64,000 nucleotides of DNA from assembly GCF_023667495.1 (NCBI RefSeq), contig NZ_JAMOZL010000002.1, positions 310,001-374,000 of the forward strand. Direction: 5' to 3'. The stretch is from Dyadobacter sp. MSC1_007 (GTDB lineage Bacteria; Bacteroidota; Bacteroidia; Cytophagales; Spirosomataceae). The notes beneath the pieces were generated by a model. It saw only the letters and a program-made list of their open reading frames with translations. It was not told the DNA's origin and did not search any database. A program made the position numbers and the translations under genes. Shown one piece after another: positions 43,483 to 51,727 of this stretch (positions are counted from its first letter, which is position 1; the number at the start of each line of letters is the position of its first letter).

Positions 43483-44586
43483 ATGGATCGTTACCGAAAT
43501 TTCAGTTTGGATGAATGGGTATGGGATGCGGCGTTCCGCAACTGGGTGCTGAATCCCACGCGGGAGGACGACGAGGCCTGGCAAAACTGGTTGGCGGCTA
43601 ATCCCGACAAAATCAACCTTGTGGAGCGGGCACGCCAGTTAGTATCCGCAATCCGGCCGGAAAATGCACCGATACAAAGTCAGGAGAAGCGAATAGCGAT
43701 CGACGACATTGTAAGCCGGCTTGAAAACCGCACGCTTCCCGAACGGGAGATCAGACCGTGGTTTGCAGGGCCGTGGACCAGGGTTGCTGCCATGCTGCTG
43801 CTCATGCTCGGGCTAGGCTGGGGCTTCCTGCTCCGGAGCGGCAACCACCAGGTGAACTATGAACAGCTCGTGGCTGCCGCAGGCGACGATATGCTTGAAA
43901 AAGCAAATAATACCTCCCGGCCGTTGACGATTTCACTGGAAGACGGGAGCCAGGTTACCCTTGATCCGGGCAGCAAAATGGGCTATCCTGCGCACTTCAA
44001 AAAAGGTAAAAGAGAGGTTTTTCTCTCAGGAAAAGCATTTTTCGATATTACCAAAGATCCCTCAAGACCATTTTTTGTGTATGCCAATGAATTGGTTACC
44101 AAAGTGCTGGGCACCAGTTTTACAGTGCGCTCTTTTACCAATGAAAAAGAGGTTTCGGTGGCCGTAAAAACCGGCAAAGTGGCCGTATTCTCACGCGAAG
44201 ACCCTTCCGCACGTCAAAAGCAAGGTTCCCGCGAGCTCACGGGCGTGGTCATCGAGCCTAACCAGCAGATAGTATTTGTAAGAGAAACAGTCAAGATTAC
44301 GAAGAGCATTGTGCCGCAGCCGGAGATTGTTGAGCAGAATGCACTAGCCTATCATTTCGAGTTTGACGAAGCGCCGGTTTCGACGGTCTTCTCGACTTTG
44401 CAGCGCGCATATGGAATCGATATCATTTATGACAAAAATATCATGGACGACTGTCCGATCACCGCCCGGTTGACGGATATGTCGCTTTACGAGCAGCTGG
44501 ACCTGGTTTGCAAAGCCGTAGGTGCGAGCTACGAACTCATTGACGGCCGAATCCTGATTGAAGGAAAGGGTTGTAAAAGTAATTAA
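43483..44586 (+). CDS. FecR-family anti-sigma factor
   Basis: 367 residues. A cytoplasmic N-terminal part (about 1-95) contains W-Q-N-W-L-A-A-N-P near residue 33, as in sigma-binding FecR proteins. One transmembrane helix (about 101-117) is followed by the periplasmic FecR domain (about 140-240; I-S-L-E-D-G-S-Q-V-T-L-D-P-G-S, V-L-G-T-S-F-T-V-R) and a DUF4974 domain at the C-terminus (about 285-360). It relays the signal from the STN domain of the SusC encoded next to the ECF sigma factor encoded before. The three genes form a standard cell-surface signalling unit. Confidence 0.93.
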   Translation: MDRYRNFSLDEWVWDAAFRNWVLNPTREDDEAWQNWLAANPDKINLVERARQLVSAIRPENAPIQSQEKRIAIDDIVSRLENRTLPEREIRPWFAGPWTRVAAMLLLMLGLGWGFLLRSGNHQVNYEQLVAAAGDDMLEKANNTSRPLTISLEDGSQVTLDPGSKMGYPAHFKKGKREVFLSGKAFFDITKDPSRPFFVYANELVTKVLGTSFTVRSFTNEKEVSVAVKTGKVAVFSREDPSARQKQGSRELTGVVIEPNQQIVFVRETVKITKSIVPQPEIVEQNALAYHFEFDEAPVSTVFSTLQRAYGIDIIYDKNIMDDCPITARLTDMSLYEQLDLVCKAVGASYELIDGRILIEGKGCKSN

Positions 44587-44590
44587 AAAA

Positions 44591-44619
44591 GGCCGGCGAT
44601 GTTGGAGCATCGGCCGGCC
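44591..44619. other. GC-rich hairpin between fecR and susC
   Basis: GGCCGGCGATG (44591-44601) and CATCGGCCGGCC (44608-44619) can pair with a single bulged G, loop TTGGAG. On the minus strand it would be followed by six T residues, like a terminator, yet no minus-strand gene exists here. On the plus strand there is no U-tract, so it could slow RNA polymerase or protect the 3' end of the sigma/fecR mRNA. Confidence 0.6.
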
Positions 44620-44716
44620 GGGTATCCTCTTATGGTTAGCACACCGTCACATCACATGCAAATGGGATGAGGAGGAAGATTTTGCCAAGTTTCAATTAAC
44701 AAAACCGTTCAAATTT

Positions 44717-47700
44717 ATGAAAATACCGGTACAGTTCCATCGTAAATGGTTAGTTCTTATGCGGATAAGCGTGGCGCAGTTGGTGATGTCGGTGTGGTTG
44801 GTCGGAAATGCCTTCGCGGCGGACGTCCGGGCACAGGAGCTGCTTAACAAAAAGATCAGCGTGCAGGCGCAGGACCTGGAAATTAAGAAAGTGCTGCATG
44901 AGATCGAGAAGCAGGCTGGCGTGCGGTTTATTTTCAGTTCGAGAATGATCCGGTCGGGCAGGAAAGTCACTGTCCAGCATGCAAATCAGGAGCTTTCCAA
45001 AGTCCTCGACGATTTTCTGGTGCCACTAGGGCTTACCTATGAAGTGTCGGGTAAAAATATCGTGATCAGACCGGCCCAATCGCAGACAACCGGAGATCCG
45101 GAGTCTTCGGCAAGGCCGGGTATCTCAATGCAAACGGAACAGACGATCAAAGGGCGGATCACCGACGCTGAAAGTAAAGAGCCGCTGCCGGGCGTGAATA
45201 TCCTCGTCAAAGGCACCCAAAGCGGAACATCTTCGGATGCAAACGGCAGCTATTCCCTGTCGGTACCAGACGCAAATACGGTGCTGGTGTTCAGTTTCGT
45301 AGGCTATGAGCCGCAGGAAGTGAAGGTAGGTAATAGGACAGACATTGATATCAGTCTTAAAACAGACCAGAAATCGTTGGAGGAAGTACTGGTTGTAGGA
45401 TATGGCACAGTAAAAAAAAGTGACCTTACCGGCTCTGTATCATCGGTGAAAGCGCAGGAACTGACGGCCTATCCTGCATTGGGAACTGTGCAGGCATTGC
45501 AGGGCCGTGCGGCCGGGGTTCAGATCCAGGCCAATAACGGCGAGCCCGGGTCTTCATTCAAGGTACGGATCCGTGGCGGGACGTCCATTAATGCAAGCAG
45601 CGATCCTATTTATGTGGTTGATGGATTTGTAGGCGGCGCATTGCCACCTCCGGAAGATATCGAATCGATCGAAATCCTGAAAGATGCCTCCGCGACGGCT
45701 ATTTATGGTTCGAGGGGTGCGAATGGGGTGATTATGGTGACTACCAAAAAAGGAATGTCGGGTAAGCCGCGTATCGATTTCAATACTTCGTTTTCAACTC
45801 AAACAGAAATCAACAGACTGAAACTGCTCAATGCGTCGCAATTCCTGGATTATGTGAAAGAAGTAAGGCCGAACATCGTGTCGCAGGGCGCGGATACCGA
45901 CTGGCAGGAAGAGATTTTTCGTAAAGGCGGGATTCAAAACCACCAGCTTTCAATTGCCGGGGGAAGTGATGCGGTGAAATATTACGTTTCGGGAGCCTAT
46001 TATGATCAAAAAGGCATTATTCTGAATTCCGGTTATAAGAGATATTCGGTGACGAGTAATATCGATATTCAGGCGGCGAAACGGTTGAAACTGGGTTTAA
46101 ACCTATTTGCGCAGCGTATTTCCAGAAATCAATCCAAAACGCAGGAAGGCTCCGGCGGACTTACTCCCGGCGTGATTGCATCTGCATTCAAGTTTGAACC
46201 AGACCAGCCGATTATGGGTTCGAATGGCCGGTTTACGGTCGCCAGGCTAAGCGACCCGATCGATAATCCTTACGCCATCGCCACCCAGCTTCAAAATGAA
46301 TCGCTGGCAGATCGGGTACAAGGCAATCTTTATGCAGAATACAGCATTTTGAAAGACCTGAAATTCAGGATCACATTGGGCGTAACGACCAACAGCGGCC
46401 GCTCGGGCACATTTACGCCCACAACGCTGAATGACGGACGCAATGTAGGCGGCTCAGCAGCGGTGAATGGCTCAAAAAGCACGCTGCTCCTGAATGAGAA
46501 TTATTTGACCTACAATAAAAAAATCGGGGAGGCTCACGACTTGTCCGTGATGGCGGGCTATTCCTACCAGACTTCTTCCAGCGAAACCTGGGGCGGTTCG
46601 GGGCAGTCGTTTATCACCGATGCGGTTTCGTACTGGAACCTGGGCGGATCATCGGTTTGGCAAAGTCCCAATTCCGGGCTGACTGAGTGGCAGCTGGCTT
46701 CTTACTATGCGCGGCTGACTTATTCGTTGAACGACCGTTACCTTTTTACGGCTAATATCCGGCAGGATGGCTCTTCTAATTTTAGCAAGAACCACAAATG
46801 GGCCACGTTCCCTTCGGGTGCTTTTGCCTGGAAAATGTCCAGCGAGCCTTTTATGCAGCACATTTCAGCGATTAGTCAATGGAAATGGCGTGTAAGCTAC
46901 GGTTTGACGGGCAACCAGGCCATTGAACCGTATCAAACCATGGCAAGGTTCTCTAATGTCTACACGATTATCAATGGCGTGCCAGTCAATGCTGTCAGGC
47001 CTACGACCGTGGCAAACGACGATCTTACCTGGGAAACAACCCGCCAGTTTGACGTTGGTACCGACGTAAGTTTCCTGAATAACCGTCTCAATTTGATGGT
47101 TGACTACTATCGTCGTGTGACCAAAGACCTGCTTTTCAGCGTACAGTTGCCACAATATTCGGGGTATACCAATCAATTGAAAAATATCGGCTCGGTTGAA
47201 AACAAGGGAATTGAACTCACGCTGAACACCCGGAACCTGGTAGGGGCTTTTAAATGGAGCACAGACATTAATTTTTCATTGAACCGTAACAAAATCCTGA
47301 CTTTACCTTCCGGCACAGATATTCTTTACGGCTCGGCACCCGGACACATGGTAGGAATGGGGCAGACCCAAATCCTGCGTGAAGGGTATCCGGTGGGAAG
47401 CTTTTATGGCTGGATTTATGACGGCGTTTATCAGGATGGGGACAAATTTGTTCCAGGCGGCGGATTTGAAACCGTAGCTGGTGGTGAAAAATTCAGGGAT
47501 TTGGATGGCAAGAAAGATTCCAATGGCAAACTCACTGGTGAGCCGGACGGGGCGCTCAACAGCGACGACCGCACCATTATCGGCAATCCGCACCCTAAAT
47601 TCACCTGGGGAATGAACAATGATTTCAGCTGGAAAGGGCTGGACCTGAATGTGTTTTTCCAGGCTTCGCAAGGGAACGATTTGCTGAGCTACACTTTAAT

Positions 47701-48097
47701 GGAGCTGAACCTGCTGTCTGGGATCAACAATGCAACCACTGACGCGCTCCGCCGTTGGTCGCCCTCGAATACCAATACCGACGTGCCTAAGGCGGTTGCC
47801 GGTCGTACACGTCGCGTGTCCACTCGCTGGGTGAAGGATGGTAGTTTTGTGCGGCTGAAAAACCTTTCACTCGGCTACAACTTTCCGAAACCGGTTCTTG
47901 AAAAGTTGCGGATTAGCAAGCTTCGCATTTACGCCAGCGCGCAAAATATCCTCACGTTTACGAAATACCAGGGTTACGATCCGGAAGTGAACTACTCCTC
48001 GGACGGCAATACCGACAGTAACCGTAACCTCGGGCTGGATTATGGTAGCTATCCCAATGCAAAATCCTACACGATTGGTTTGAACCTCGGTTTTTGA
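44717..48097 (+). CDS. susC: SusC/RagA TonB-dependent transporter with STN signalling domain
   Basis: 1126 residues from the ATG at 44717; a longer frame back to 44558 overlaps fecR and lacks a signal. A long Bacteroidota-type signal region (about 1-38, ending D-V-R-A-Q) precedes an STN domain (about 42-115; I-S-V-Q-A-Q-D-L-E-I-K-K-V-L-H-E-I). A carboxypeptidase-D-like domain (about 145-220), the V-V-G-Y-G-T TonB-box region, a plug (about 235-345; I-Y-V-V-D-G, I-E-I-L-K-D-A-S-A-T-A-I-Y-G) and a barrel ending L-N-L-G-F follow. The STN domain is what contacts FecR, so this transporter reports its own loading. The substrate is unknown because no enzyme gene is attached. Confidence 0.95.
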   Translation: MKIPVQFHRKWLVLMRISVAQLVMSVWLVGNAFAADVRAQELLNKKISVQAQDLEIKKVLHEIEKQAGVRFIFSSRMIRSGRKVTVQHANQELSKVLDDFLVPLGLTYEVSGKNIVIRPAQSQTTGDPESSARPGISMQTEQTIKGRITDAESKEPLPGVNILVKGTQSGTSSDANGSYSLSVPDANTVLVFSFVGYEPQEVKVGNRTDIDISLKTDQKSLEEVLVVGYGTVKKSDLTGSVSSVKAQELTAYPALGTVQALQGRAAGVQIQANNGEPGSSFKVRIRGGTSINASSDPIYVVDGFVGGALPPPEDIESIEILKDASATAIYGSRGANGVIMVTTKKGMSGKPRIDFNTSFSTQTEINRLKLLNASQFLDYVKEVRPNIVSQGADTDWQEEIFRKGGIQNHQLSIAGGSDAVKYYVSGAYYDQKGIILNSGYKRYSVTSNIDIQAAKRLKLGLNLFAQRISRNQSKTQEGSGGLTPGVIASAFKFEPDQPIMGSNGRFTVARLSDPIDNPYAIATQLQNESLADRVQGNLYAEYSILKDLKFRITLGVTTNSGRSGTFTPTTLNDGRNVGGSAAVNGSKSTLLLNENYLTYNKKIGEAHDLSVMAGYSYQTSSSETWGGSGQSFITDAVSYWNLGGSSVWQSPNSGLTEWQLASYYARLTYSLNDRYLFTANIRQDGSSNFSKNHKWATFPSGAFAWKMSSEPFMQHISAISQWKWRVSYGLTGNQAIEPYQTMARFSNVYTIINGVPVNAVRPTTVANDDLTWETTRQFDVGTDVSFLNNRLNLMVDYYRRVTKDLLFSVQLPQYSGYTNQLKNIGSVENKGIELTLNTRNLVGAFKWSTDINFSLNRNKILTLPSGTDILYGSAPGHMVGMGQTQILREGYPVGSFYGWIYDGVYQDGDKFVPGGGFETVAGGEKFRDLDGKKDSNGKLTGEPDGALNSDDRTIIGNPHPKFTWGMNNDFSWKGLDLNVFFQASQGNDLLSYTLMELNLLSGINNATTDALRRWSPSNTNTDVPKAVAGRTRRVSTRWVKDGSFVRLKNLSLGYNFPKPVLEKLRISKLRIYASAQNILTFTKYQGYDPEVNYSSDGNTDSNRNLGLDYGSYPNAKSYTIGLNLGF

Positions 48098-48115
48098 GCA
48101 CATTAAACGGAAAAC

Positions 48116-49639
48116 ATGATGAAGCATTTATTCAATAGATCAATATTTCTGCTGGCCACGGTTTCGATGCTGCTCAGTTGCGCGGACCTCGATGAAAAGC
48201 CGGTGGGCCTGCTTGCGCCCGAGTCGCTTTTCAGGACTTCCAAGGATGTGGAAACAGCCATTTTCGGAGCTTATGGGTGGATTGCCACGGAGCGCCTATA
48301 CGGACGTCAGTTTGTTTCTGCATTGATGCTGCGGAGTGATATGGAAGACATCGGCGACCGCGGTACGCCTGCCGAGCGGCAGCAGGTCAACGACTTCAAT
48401 ATGGATGACAATAATAACATGGTCAACCAGTTCTGGCCGATGTGGTACCAGGTCATCAGCGGAACGAATGCAGCCATATACGGCGCGGAAAGTTTGCAAT
48501 TGCCCGAAAGTACTGGTAATCCGCTGGTAGCGGAAGCGCGATTCATCCGAGCATTTGCCTACTTTCATCTGGTACAGATTTTCGGTGATATCCCTTATAT
48601 CGATTATTTTATCAGCAATCCGGAGTCTGTCAAATCGATTACCAAAACACCCGCTGCGACTGTTTACGCCAACATCATCGCCGATCTGGAATTCGCGAAG
48701 CAATGGTTACCGGAAAAGCAACCGGGCGAAGTGCGGAGCCGGGCGTCCAAAGGCACAGCAGCAGCCTATCTCGCCTCGGTATATCTCACGATGCATGAAT
48801 ACCAGAAGGCTTATACAGAGGCCAAATGGGTGATCGACAATAAAGATAAATTCGGGTATGCGTTGGAGCCGGATTTTCAGACTTTGTTCAAAGCCCCGCA
48901 GGCCCCGAACATGAAAGAGCACATATTCGACGTAGATTTTCTGGGTCTTAAAAATGGCGACGGCGGTGCGAATGATGATATTATGGCTCCCATGACAGGC
49001 ATTCGCGGCGGTGATGCGCCCAGGAGCGGGTGGAGCGTGATCGTGCCTTCGTTAAAAGTATATTCTACCTGGGACGACCGCGATTACCGCAAGGAAGTCA
49101 GTTTTGAAGATTCTTTGCTGATAGGCGGCAAGCTTGTGCCCTATACCGAATTCCCAAACACAAAAAGGCCTCATATCGCCAAGTATGCCCGTTTTGCAGG
49201 TAACTCAAACTCGGAAGGCCGTTATTCCGATCATAATTATGCCGCTATGCGTTATGCCGAAATACTTCTCATCGCCGCCGAAGCATCGGTTGAAGTGAAT
49301 GGTCCCAATGCAGAGGCGATCGGTTATCTCAATGAGATCCGGGGAAGGGCGCGCAACTGGGCCGGAAAGCAAACCAAGTTTCCCGAAGATGTAAAAACAG
49401 GCTTATCCAAGGCCGCAATGATTGACCTGATCATGGAAGAACGGCGCCTGGAACTTGCATTCGAATACAAGCGCTGGTATGACATCAAACGCCGCAATCT
49501 GGGCGAGGCCGCCTTTAAAGGAGCCAATTCGCTGGAACCTCACGCCAGTTTCAATCCGACACGCGACTATTTAATGCCGCTGCCACGTGTTGAGTTGCAA
49601 GTGAATCCTAATCTCGCACCGCAGAATCCTGGGTATTGA
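48116..49639 (+). CDS. susD: SusD/RagB-family lipoprotein
   Basis: 507 residues; two adjacent ATGs at 48116 and 48119 are possible. A lipoprotein signal ends M-L-L-S-C (Cys about 22). The TPR-like core includes A-E-A-R-F-I-R-A-F-A-Y-F-H-L-V-Q-I-F-G-D-I-P (about 140-161), A-A-M-R-Y-A-E-I-L-L-I-A-A-E-A and the C-terminal L-E-L-A-F-E-Y-K-R-W-Y-D-I-K helix; the tail N-L-A-P-Q-N-P-G-Y is typical. It lies 18 bases after susC and completes the sigma/FecR/SusC/SusD cassette. Immediately after its stop comes an inverted copy of the interspersed repeat. Confidence 0.95.
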   Translation: MMKHLFNRSIFLLATVSMLLSCADLDEKPVGLLAPESLFRTSKDVETAIFGAYGWIATERLYGRQFVSALMLRSDMEDIGDRGTPAERQQVNDFNMDDNNNMVNQFWPMWYQVISGTNAAIYGAESLQLPESTGNPLVAEARFIRAFAYFHLVQIFGDIPYIDYFISNPESVKSITKTPAATVYANIIADLEFAKQWLPEKQPGEVRSRASKGTAAAYLASVYLTMHEYQKAYTEAKWVIDNKDKFGYALEPDFQTLFKAPQAPNMKEHIFDVDFLGLKNGDGGANDDIMAPMTGIRGGDAPRSGWSVIVPSLKVYSTWDDRDYRKEVSFEDSLLIGGKLVPYTEFPNTKRPHIAKYARFAGNSNSEGRYSDHNYAAMRYAEILLIAAEASVEVNGPNAEAIGYLNEIRGRARNWAGKQTKFPEDVKTGLSKAAMIDLIMEERRLELAFEYKRWYDIKRRNLGEAAFKGANSLEPHASFNPTRDYLMPLPRVELQVNPNLAPQNPGY

Positions 49640-49643
49640 TTTT

Positions 49644-49717
49644 CAATGACTGAATGACTGAATGAATATTTCTGTTCAGTCATTCACTCATTCCCCGTTC
49701 CACGGCGGGTCATTCAA
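49644..49717. repeat. Interspersed repeat, copy 2 (inverted)
   Basis: The core appears on the minus strand as CCGTTCCACGGCGG (49695-49708), next to GAATGACT/ATTCACTC octamers. TGAATGACTG (49651-49660) and CAGTCATTCA (49677-49686) form a hairpin right behind the susD stop codon, so this copy may act as a transcription end or mRNA-stabilising structure. Confidence 0.75.
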
Positions 49718-49750
49718 AATTGTTATCCCTGGCGTCGACTTGTTCGCATT

Positions 49751-49945
49751 GCGTACCTAACGGCACGCATGATCGCCAATCATCTGCTGTTACCGACATG
49801 GTGTCCCTACCGGGACGGGGTCGTGTACGGTTGTTGTCGGCATGTCCCGCCAGGGACCGGCCGCCCATCCCGTCAGGGATGCAATCTCGGTAGGGATGCA
49901 ATCCCGGTAGAAAAAGGAGCGAATGTTGGCGTGCCGTAGGTACGC
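49751..49945. repeat. REP/MITE-like cluster of mini-hairpins with terminal inverted repeats
   Basis: The ends GCGTACCTAACGGCACGC (49751-49768) and GCGTGCCGTAGGTACGC (49929-49945) are inverted copies differing by one base. Inside are four short hairpins: GTCCC-TACC-GGGAC (49803-49816), GTCCC-GCCA-GGGAC (49844-49857), CATCCC-GTCA-GGGATG (49866-49881) and GGGAT-GCA-ATCCC (49893-49905). This resembles REP or MITE-type intergenic elements mobilised in trans by a transposase that is not encoded here. Confidence 0.65.
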
Positions 49946-50126
49946 GATGTATGGCGATCGCTACGGGTGCATGATAACGCCCGCATCCATCGATCAGGAA
50001 ATCGTCGGGGAATGGGTGTTTTTTTAGGATGATGTCGCGTTCGGGTAAAAAGGTAGGATTTGCACCTGCTGCAAATGTTCAATCACGCAATTCTGCCTTC
50101 GGGCGACTCGCCGTATCTCTAAAATG

Positions 50127-50156
50127 TTGTGAGAACCGGAGGTTTTTGTACTTTCG
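50127..50156 (+). promoter_or_regulatory. Promoter candidate
   Basis: TTG (50127-50129), 19 bases, then TACTTTCG (50149-50156), one base away from the TAnnTTTG consensus. It lies 40 bases ahead of the lipoprotein gene at 50197. Confidence 0.4.
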
Positions 50157-50196
50157 GTCAGCTCTTAATTTAAACCCTTAGAATATCAAACATTTT

Positions 50197-50664
50197 ATGA
50201 AAGCATATTTCCCGGCGTTGTTTTTTATCGTTTTTACAATTAGTGGATGTGGTAGCGAAGGCCAGAATAACAATGGCGGACAAAAAGGACTACCTATCCA
50301 AGGAACGTGGAAGTTACTCAGCGGAACGCTGATCGAGAAAGGGGACACGACGGTTACCGACTATACGAATAACGTTTCCTTCATCAAGATTATCAATAAC
50401 ACCCACTTTGCTTTCCTGCAACATGACCTGAACAAAGGCAAAGATTCGACGGCGAGCTTTTCGGCCGGGGGAGGAACCTATACTTTGAAAGACAGCACTT
50501 ATTCCGAGCATCTCGAATATTGTAATGCCCGGGAGTGGGAGGGCAACGACTTTCATTTTACAGTGACTATTCAAAACGATACGCTGGTGCAGCGTGGCGT
50601 GGAAAAGGTGGAAGCAGCCGGCGTAGAAAGGCTGAATATCGAGAAATACATCAGGGTGAAGTGA
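50197..50664 (+). CDS. Small lipocalin-like lipoprotein, function unknown
   Basis: 155 residues. A lipoprotein signal (F-T-I-S-G-C, Cys18) and a Gly/Asn-rich linker are followed by I-Q-G-T-W-K-L-L-S-G, the opening strand typical of lipocalin-like domains of Bacteroidota. Alternating strands follow (F-I-K-I-I-N-N-T-H-F-A-F, Y-T-L-K-D-S-T-Y). The region near residue 112 (N-A-R-E-W-E-G-N-D-F-H-F) is polar. It is a single-gene unit convergent with the next gene and separated from it by a hairpin. Binding of a small ligand is a guess based on the fold only. Confidence 0.6.
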   Translation: MKAYFPALFFIVFTISGCGSEGQNNNGGQKGLPIQGTWKLLSGTLIEKGDTTVTDYTNNVSFIKIINNTHFAFLQHDLNKGKDSTASFSAGGGTYTLKDSTYSEHLEYCNAREWEGNDFHFTVTIQNDTLVQRGVEKVEAAGVERLNIEKYIRVK

Positions 50665-50677
50665 TTTTAAGCCAAAA

Positions 50678-50705
50678 AAAGCCGGAGAAGAGATTCCCCG
50701 GCTTT
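50678..50705 (-). terminator. Shared terminator hairpin between convergent genes
   Basis: AAAGCCGG (50678-50685) pairs with CCGGCTTT (50698-50705) across a 12-base loop. On the minus strand the stem is followed by a run of T residues, a good terminator for the gene at 50725-51099; on the plus strand the tail is shorter, so it is weaker there. Confidence 0.75.
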
Positions 50706-50724
50706 CCATTGCATTACCTAAAAC

Positions 50725-51099
50725 CTACTTGGCAGGCTCCTTCGTTGCGGTGATCGGGAATTCGCCGTCTTGCGAAACGATGGTTCCTGTTAGCTTGTCG
50801 CCGTCCTGGGTCATGGTGAAGGTTAGTAAACCGCCCTGAAAATCCAGCTTGAATGTAACTTTACCTTGATCGATGGTAAGTTCTTTCATTTCCATTTTCT
50901 CCTGCTGGCCAAGAAAACCCGTTGTTTTGTCGTCTTTTTGCTCAAATGTCATGACGCCTGTTTCGTACTCAGGCGGAACGTTGGAAACGGTGTATTTCCA
51001 GGTTCCGATAAGGTCATTGGCCATCTTTGTGCCGCGTGCTGATACCGAAAAGGCTGTGATCGCAATGATCATAATAAGCAAATACTTTACTTTCATCAT
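50725..51099 (-). CDS. Small secreted protein, function unknown
   Basis: 124 residues (or 123 from a second ATG one codon later). A signal peptide ends about A-F-S-V-S-A-R. The mature part starts with a L-I-G-T-W-K-Y-T-V strand and has alternating strands with many Lys, Asp and Thr (M-T-F-E-Q-K-D-D-K-T-T-G, F-T-M-T-Q-D-G-D-K-L-T-G), consistent with a small beta-barrel or sandwich in the periplasm. It resembles common Bacteroidota hypothetical proteins and has no assigned family I can name. It faces the lipoprotein gene and shares its terminator. Confidence 0.6.
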   Translation of the reverse strand: MMKVKYLLIMIIAITAFSVSARGTKMANDLIGTWKYTVSNVPPEYETGVMTFEQKDDKTTGFLGQQEKMEMKELTIDQGKVTFKLDFQGGLLTFTMTQDGDKLTGTIVSQDGEFPITATKEPAK

Positions 51100-51312
51100 G
51101 TTAAAAAGGATTAGATGGTTTTCTGCTTGAAAGATTATGCCTTAGGGCATCGATTTCAAATTTAGGAAAATCCGGAGATGTTCCGATCCGGGCAATATTA
51201 TATTTTTAACAACTAAATTACTATCGGCAGGAATGAATGATCAACGGTCGGGTGTTCTGGTAATTTGCTTTTTGCCTACCTGTTGCATTCGCATTTGAAC
51301 TACATTTGAAGC

Positions 51313-51642
51313 ATGAAACTGGTGCTCACCTGCATGCTGGCCATTTATGTGTTGCTGCTTTCCTGCATTCCCTGTCAGGATGAGGCCGTTGCTGCGTCGG
51401 CTGATCATTCCCAGGCGACCACCGTGCAGCAGGCGACGGGCGCTCACAACGAGGCAGTTGATCTCTGTTCACCATTTTGCATTTGCGCATGTTGCGCGAG
51501 CGTGACTATCCTCTCAGTCGCATCTGTATTGCCCGAAACAAACCTGGCCCGTTTCATCACTTCGGCAGGTTTTAGCTATCTCCAACCTGTTTACGGCGGA
51601 GATTTGCGGGGTATCTGGCAGCCTCCTAAAATCATAGTGTAA
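51313..51642 (+). CDS. Small Cys-rich secreted protein (DUF6660-like) preceding metal efflux genes
   Basis: 109 residues. A hydrophobic N-terminus with L-L-L-S-C (Cys about 18) could be a lipoprotein signal. The middle has the cluster D-L-C-S-P-F-C-I-C-A-C-C-A (residues about 51-63), and the end has F-S-Y-L-Q-P-V-Y. Such small proteins, called DUF6660 as far as I recall, sit directly before heavy-metal RND pumps in Bacteroidota. Cysteines suggest metal sensing or binding, which is inference. It lies 85 bases before the pump gene. Confidence 0.6.
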   Translation: MKLVLTCMLAIYVLLLSCIPCQDEAVAASADHSQATTVQQATGAHNEAVDLCSPFCICACCASVTILSVASVLPETNLARFITSAGFSYLQPVYGGDLRGIWQPPKIIV

Positions 51643-51727
51643 TCCTTCAATTTATCGGATAAAGCTTTTTTCGGTTGCTTCGCGCAACCTGAAAGATGCT
51701 GTGTATACACTCATTTTTAGGATAGCA

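Larger units (their letters stand above)
49640..50196. other. Gene-free repeat-rich gap
   Basis: 557 bases without a credible gene. The left 80 bases are the interspersed repeat, 49751-49945 is a hairpin cluster bounded by inverted repeats, and 50127-50156 carries a promoter match for the next gene. Between 49950 and 50120 I see no clear structure. Confidence 0.7.

Noticed and set aside
49710..50082. Short minus-strand frames in the repeat-rich gap
   Set aside because: They run over hairpins and repeats, have no signal or domain, and are Arg/Pro-rich as expected for non-coding GC-rich DNA.
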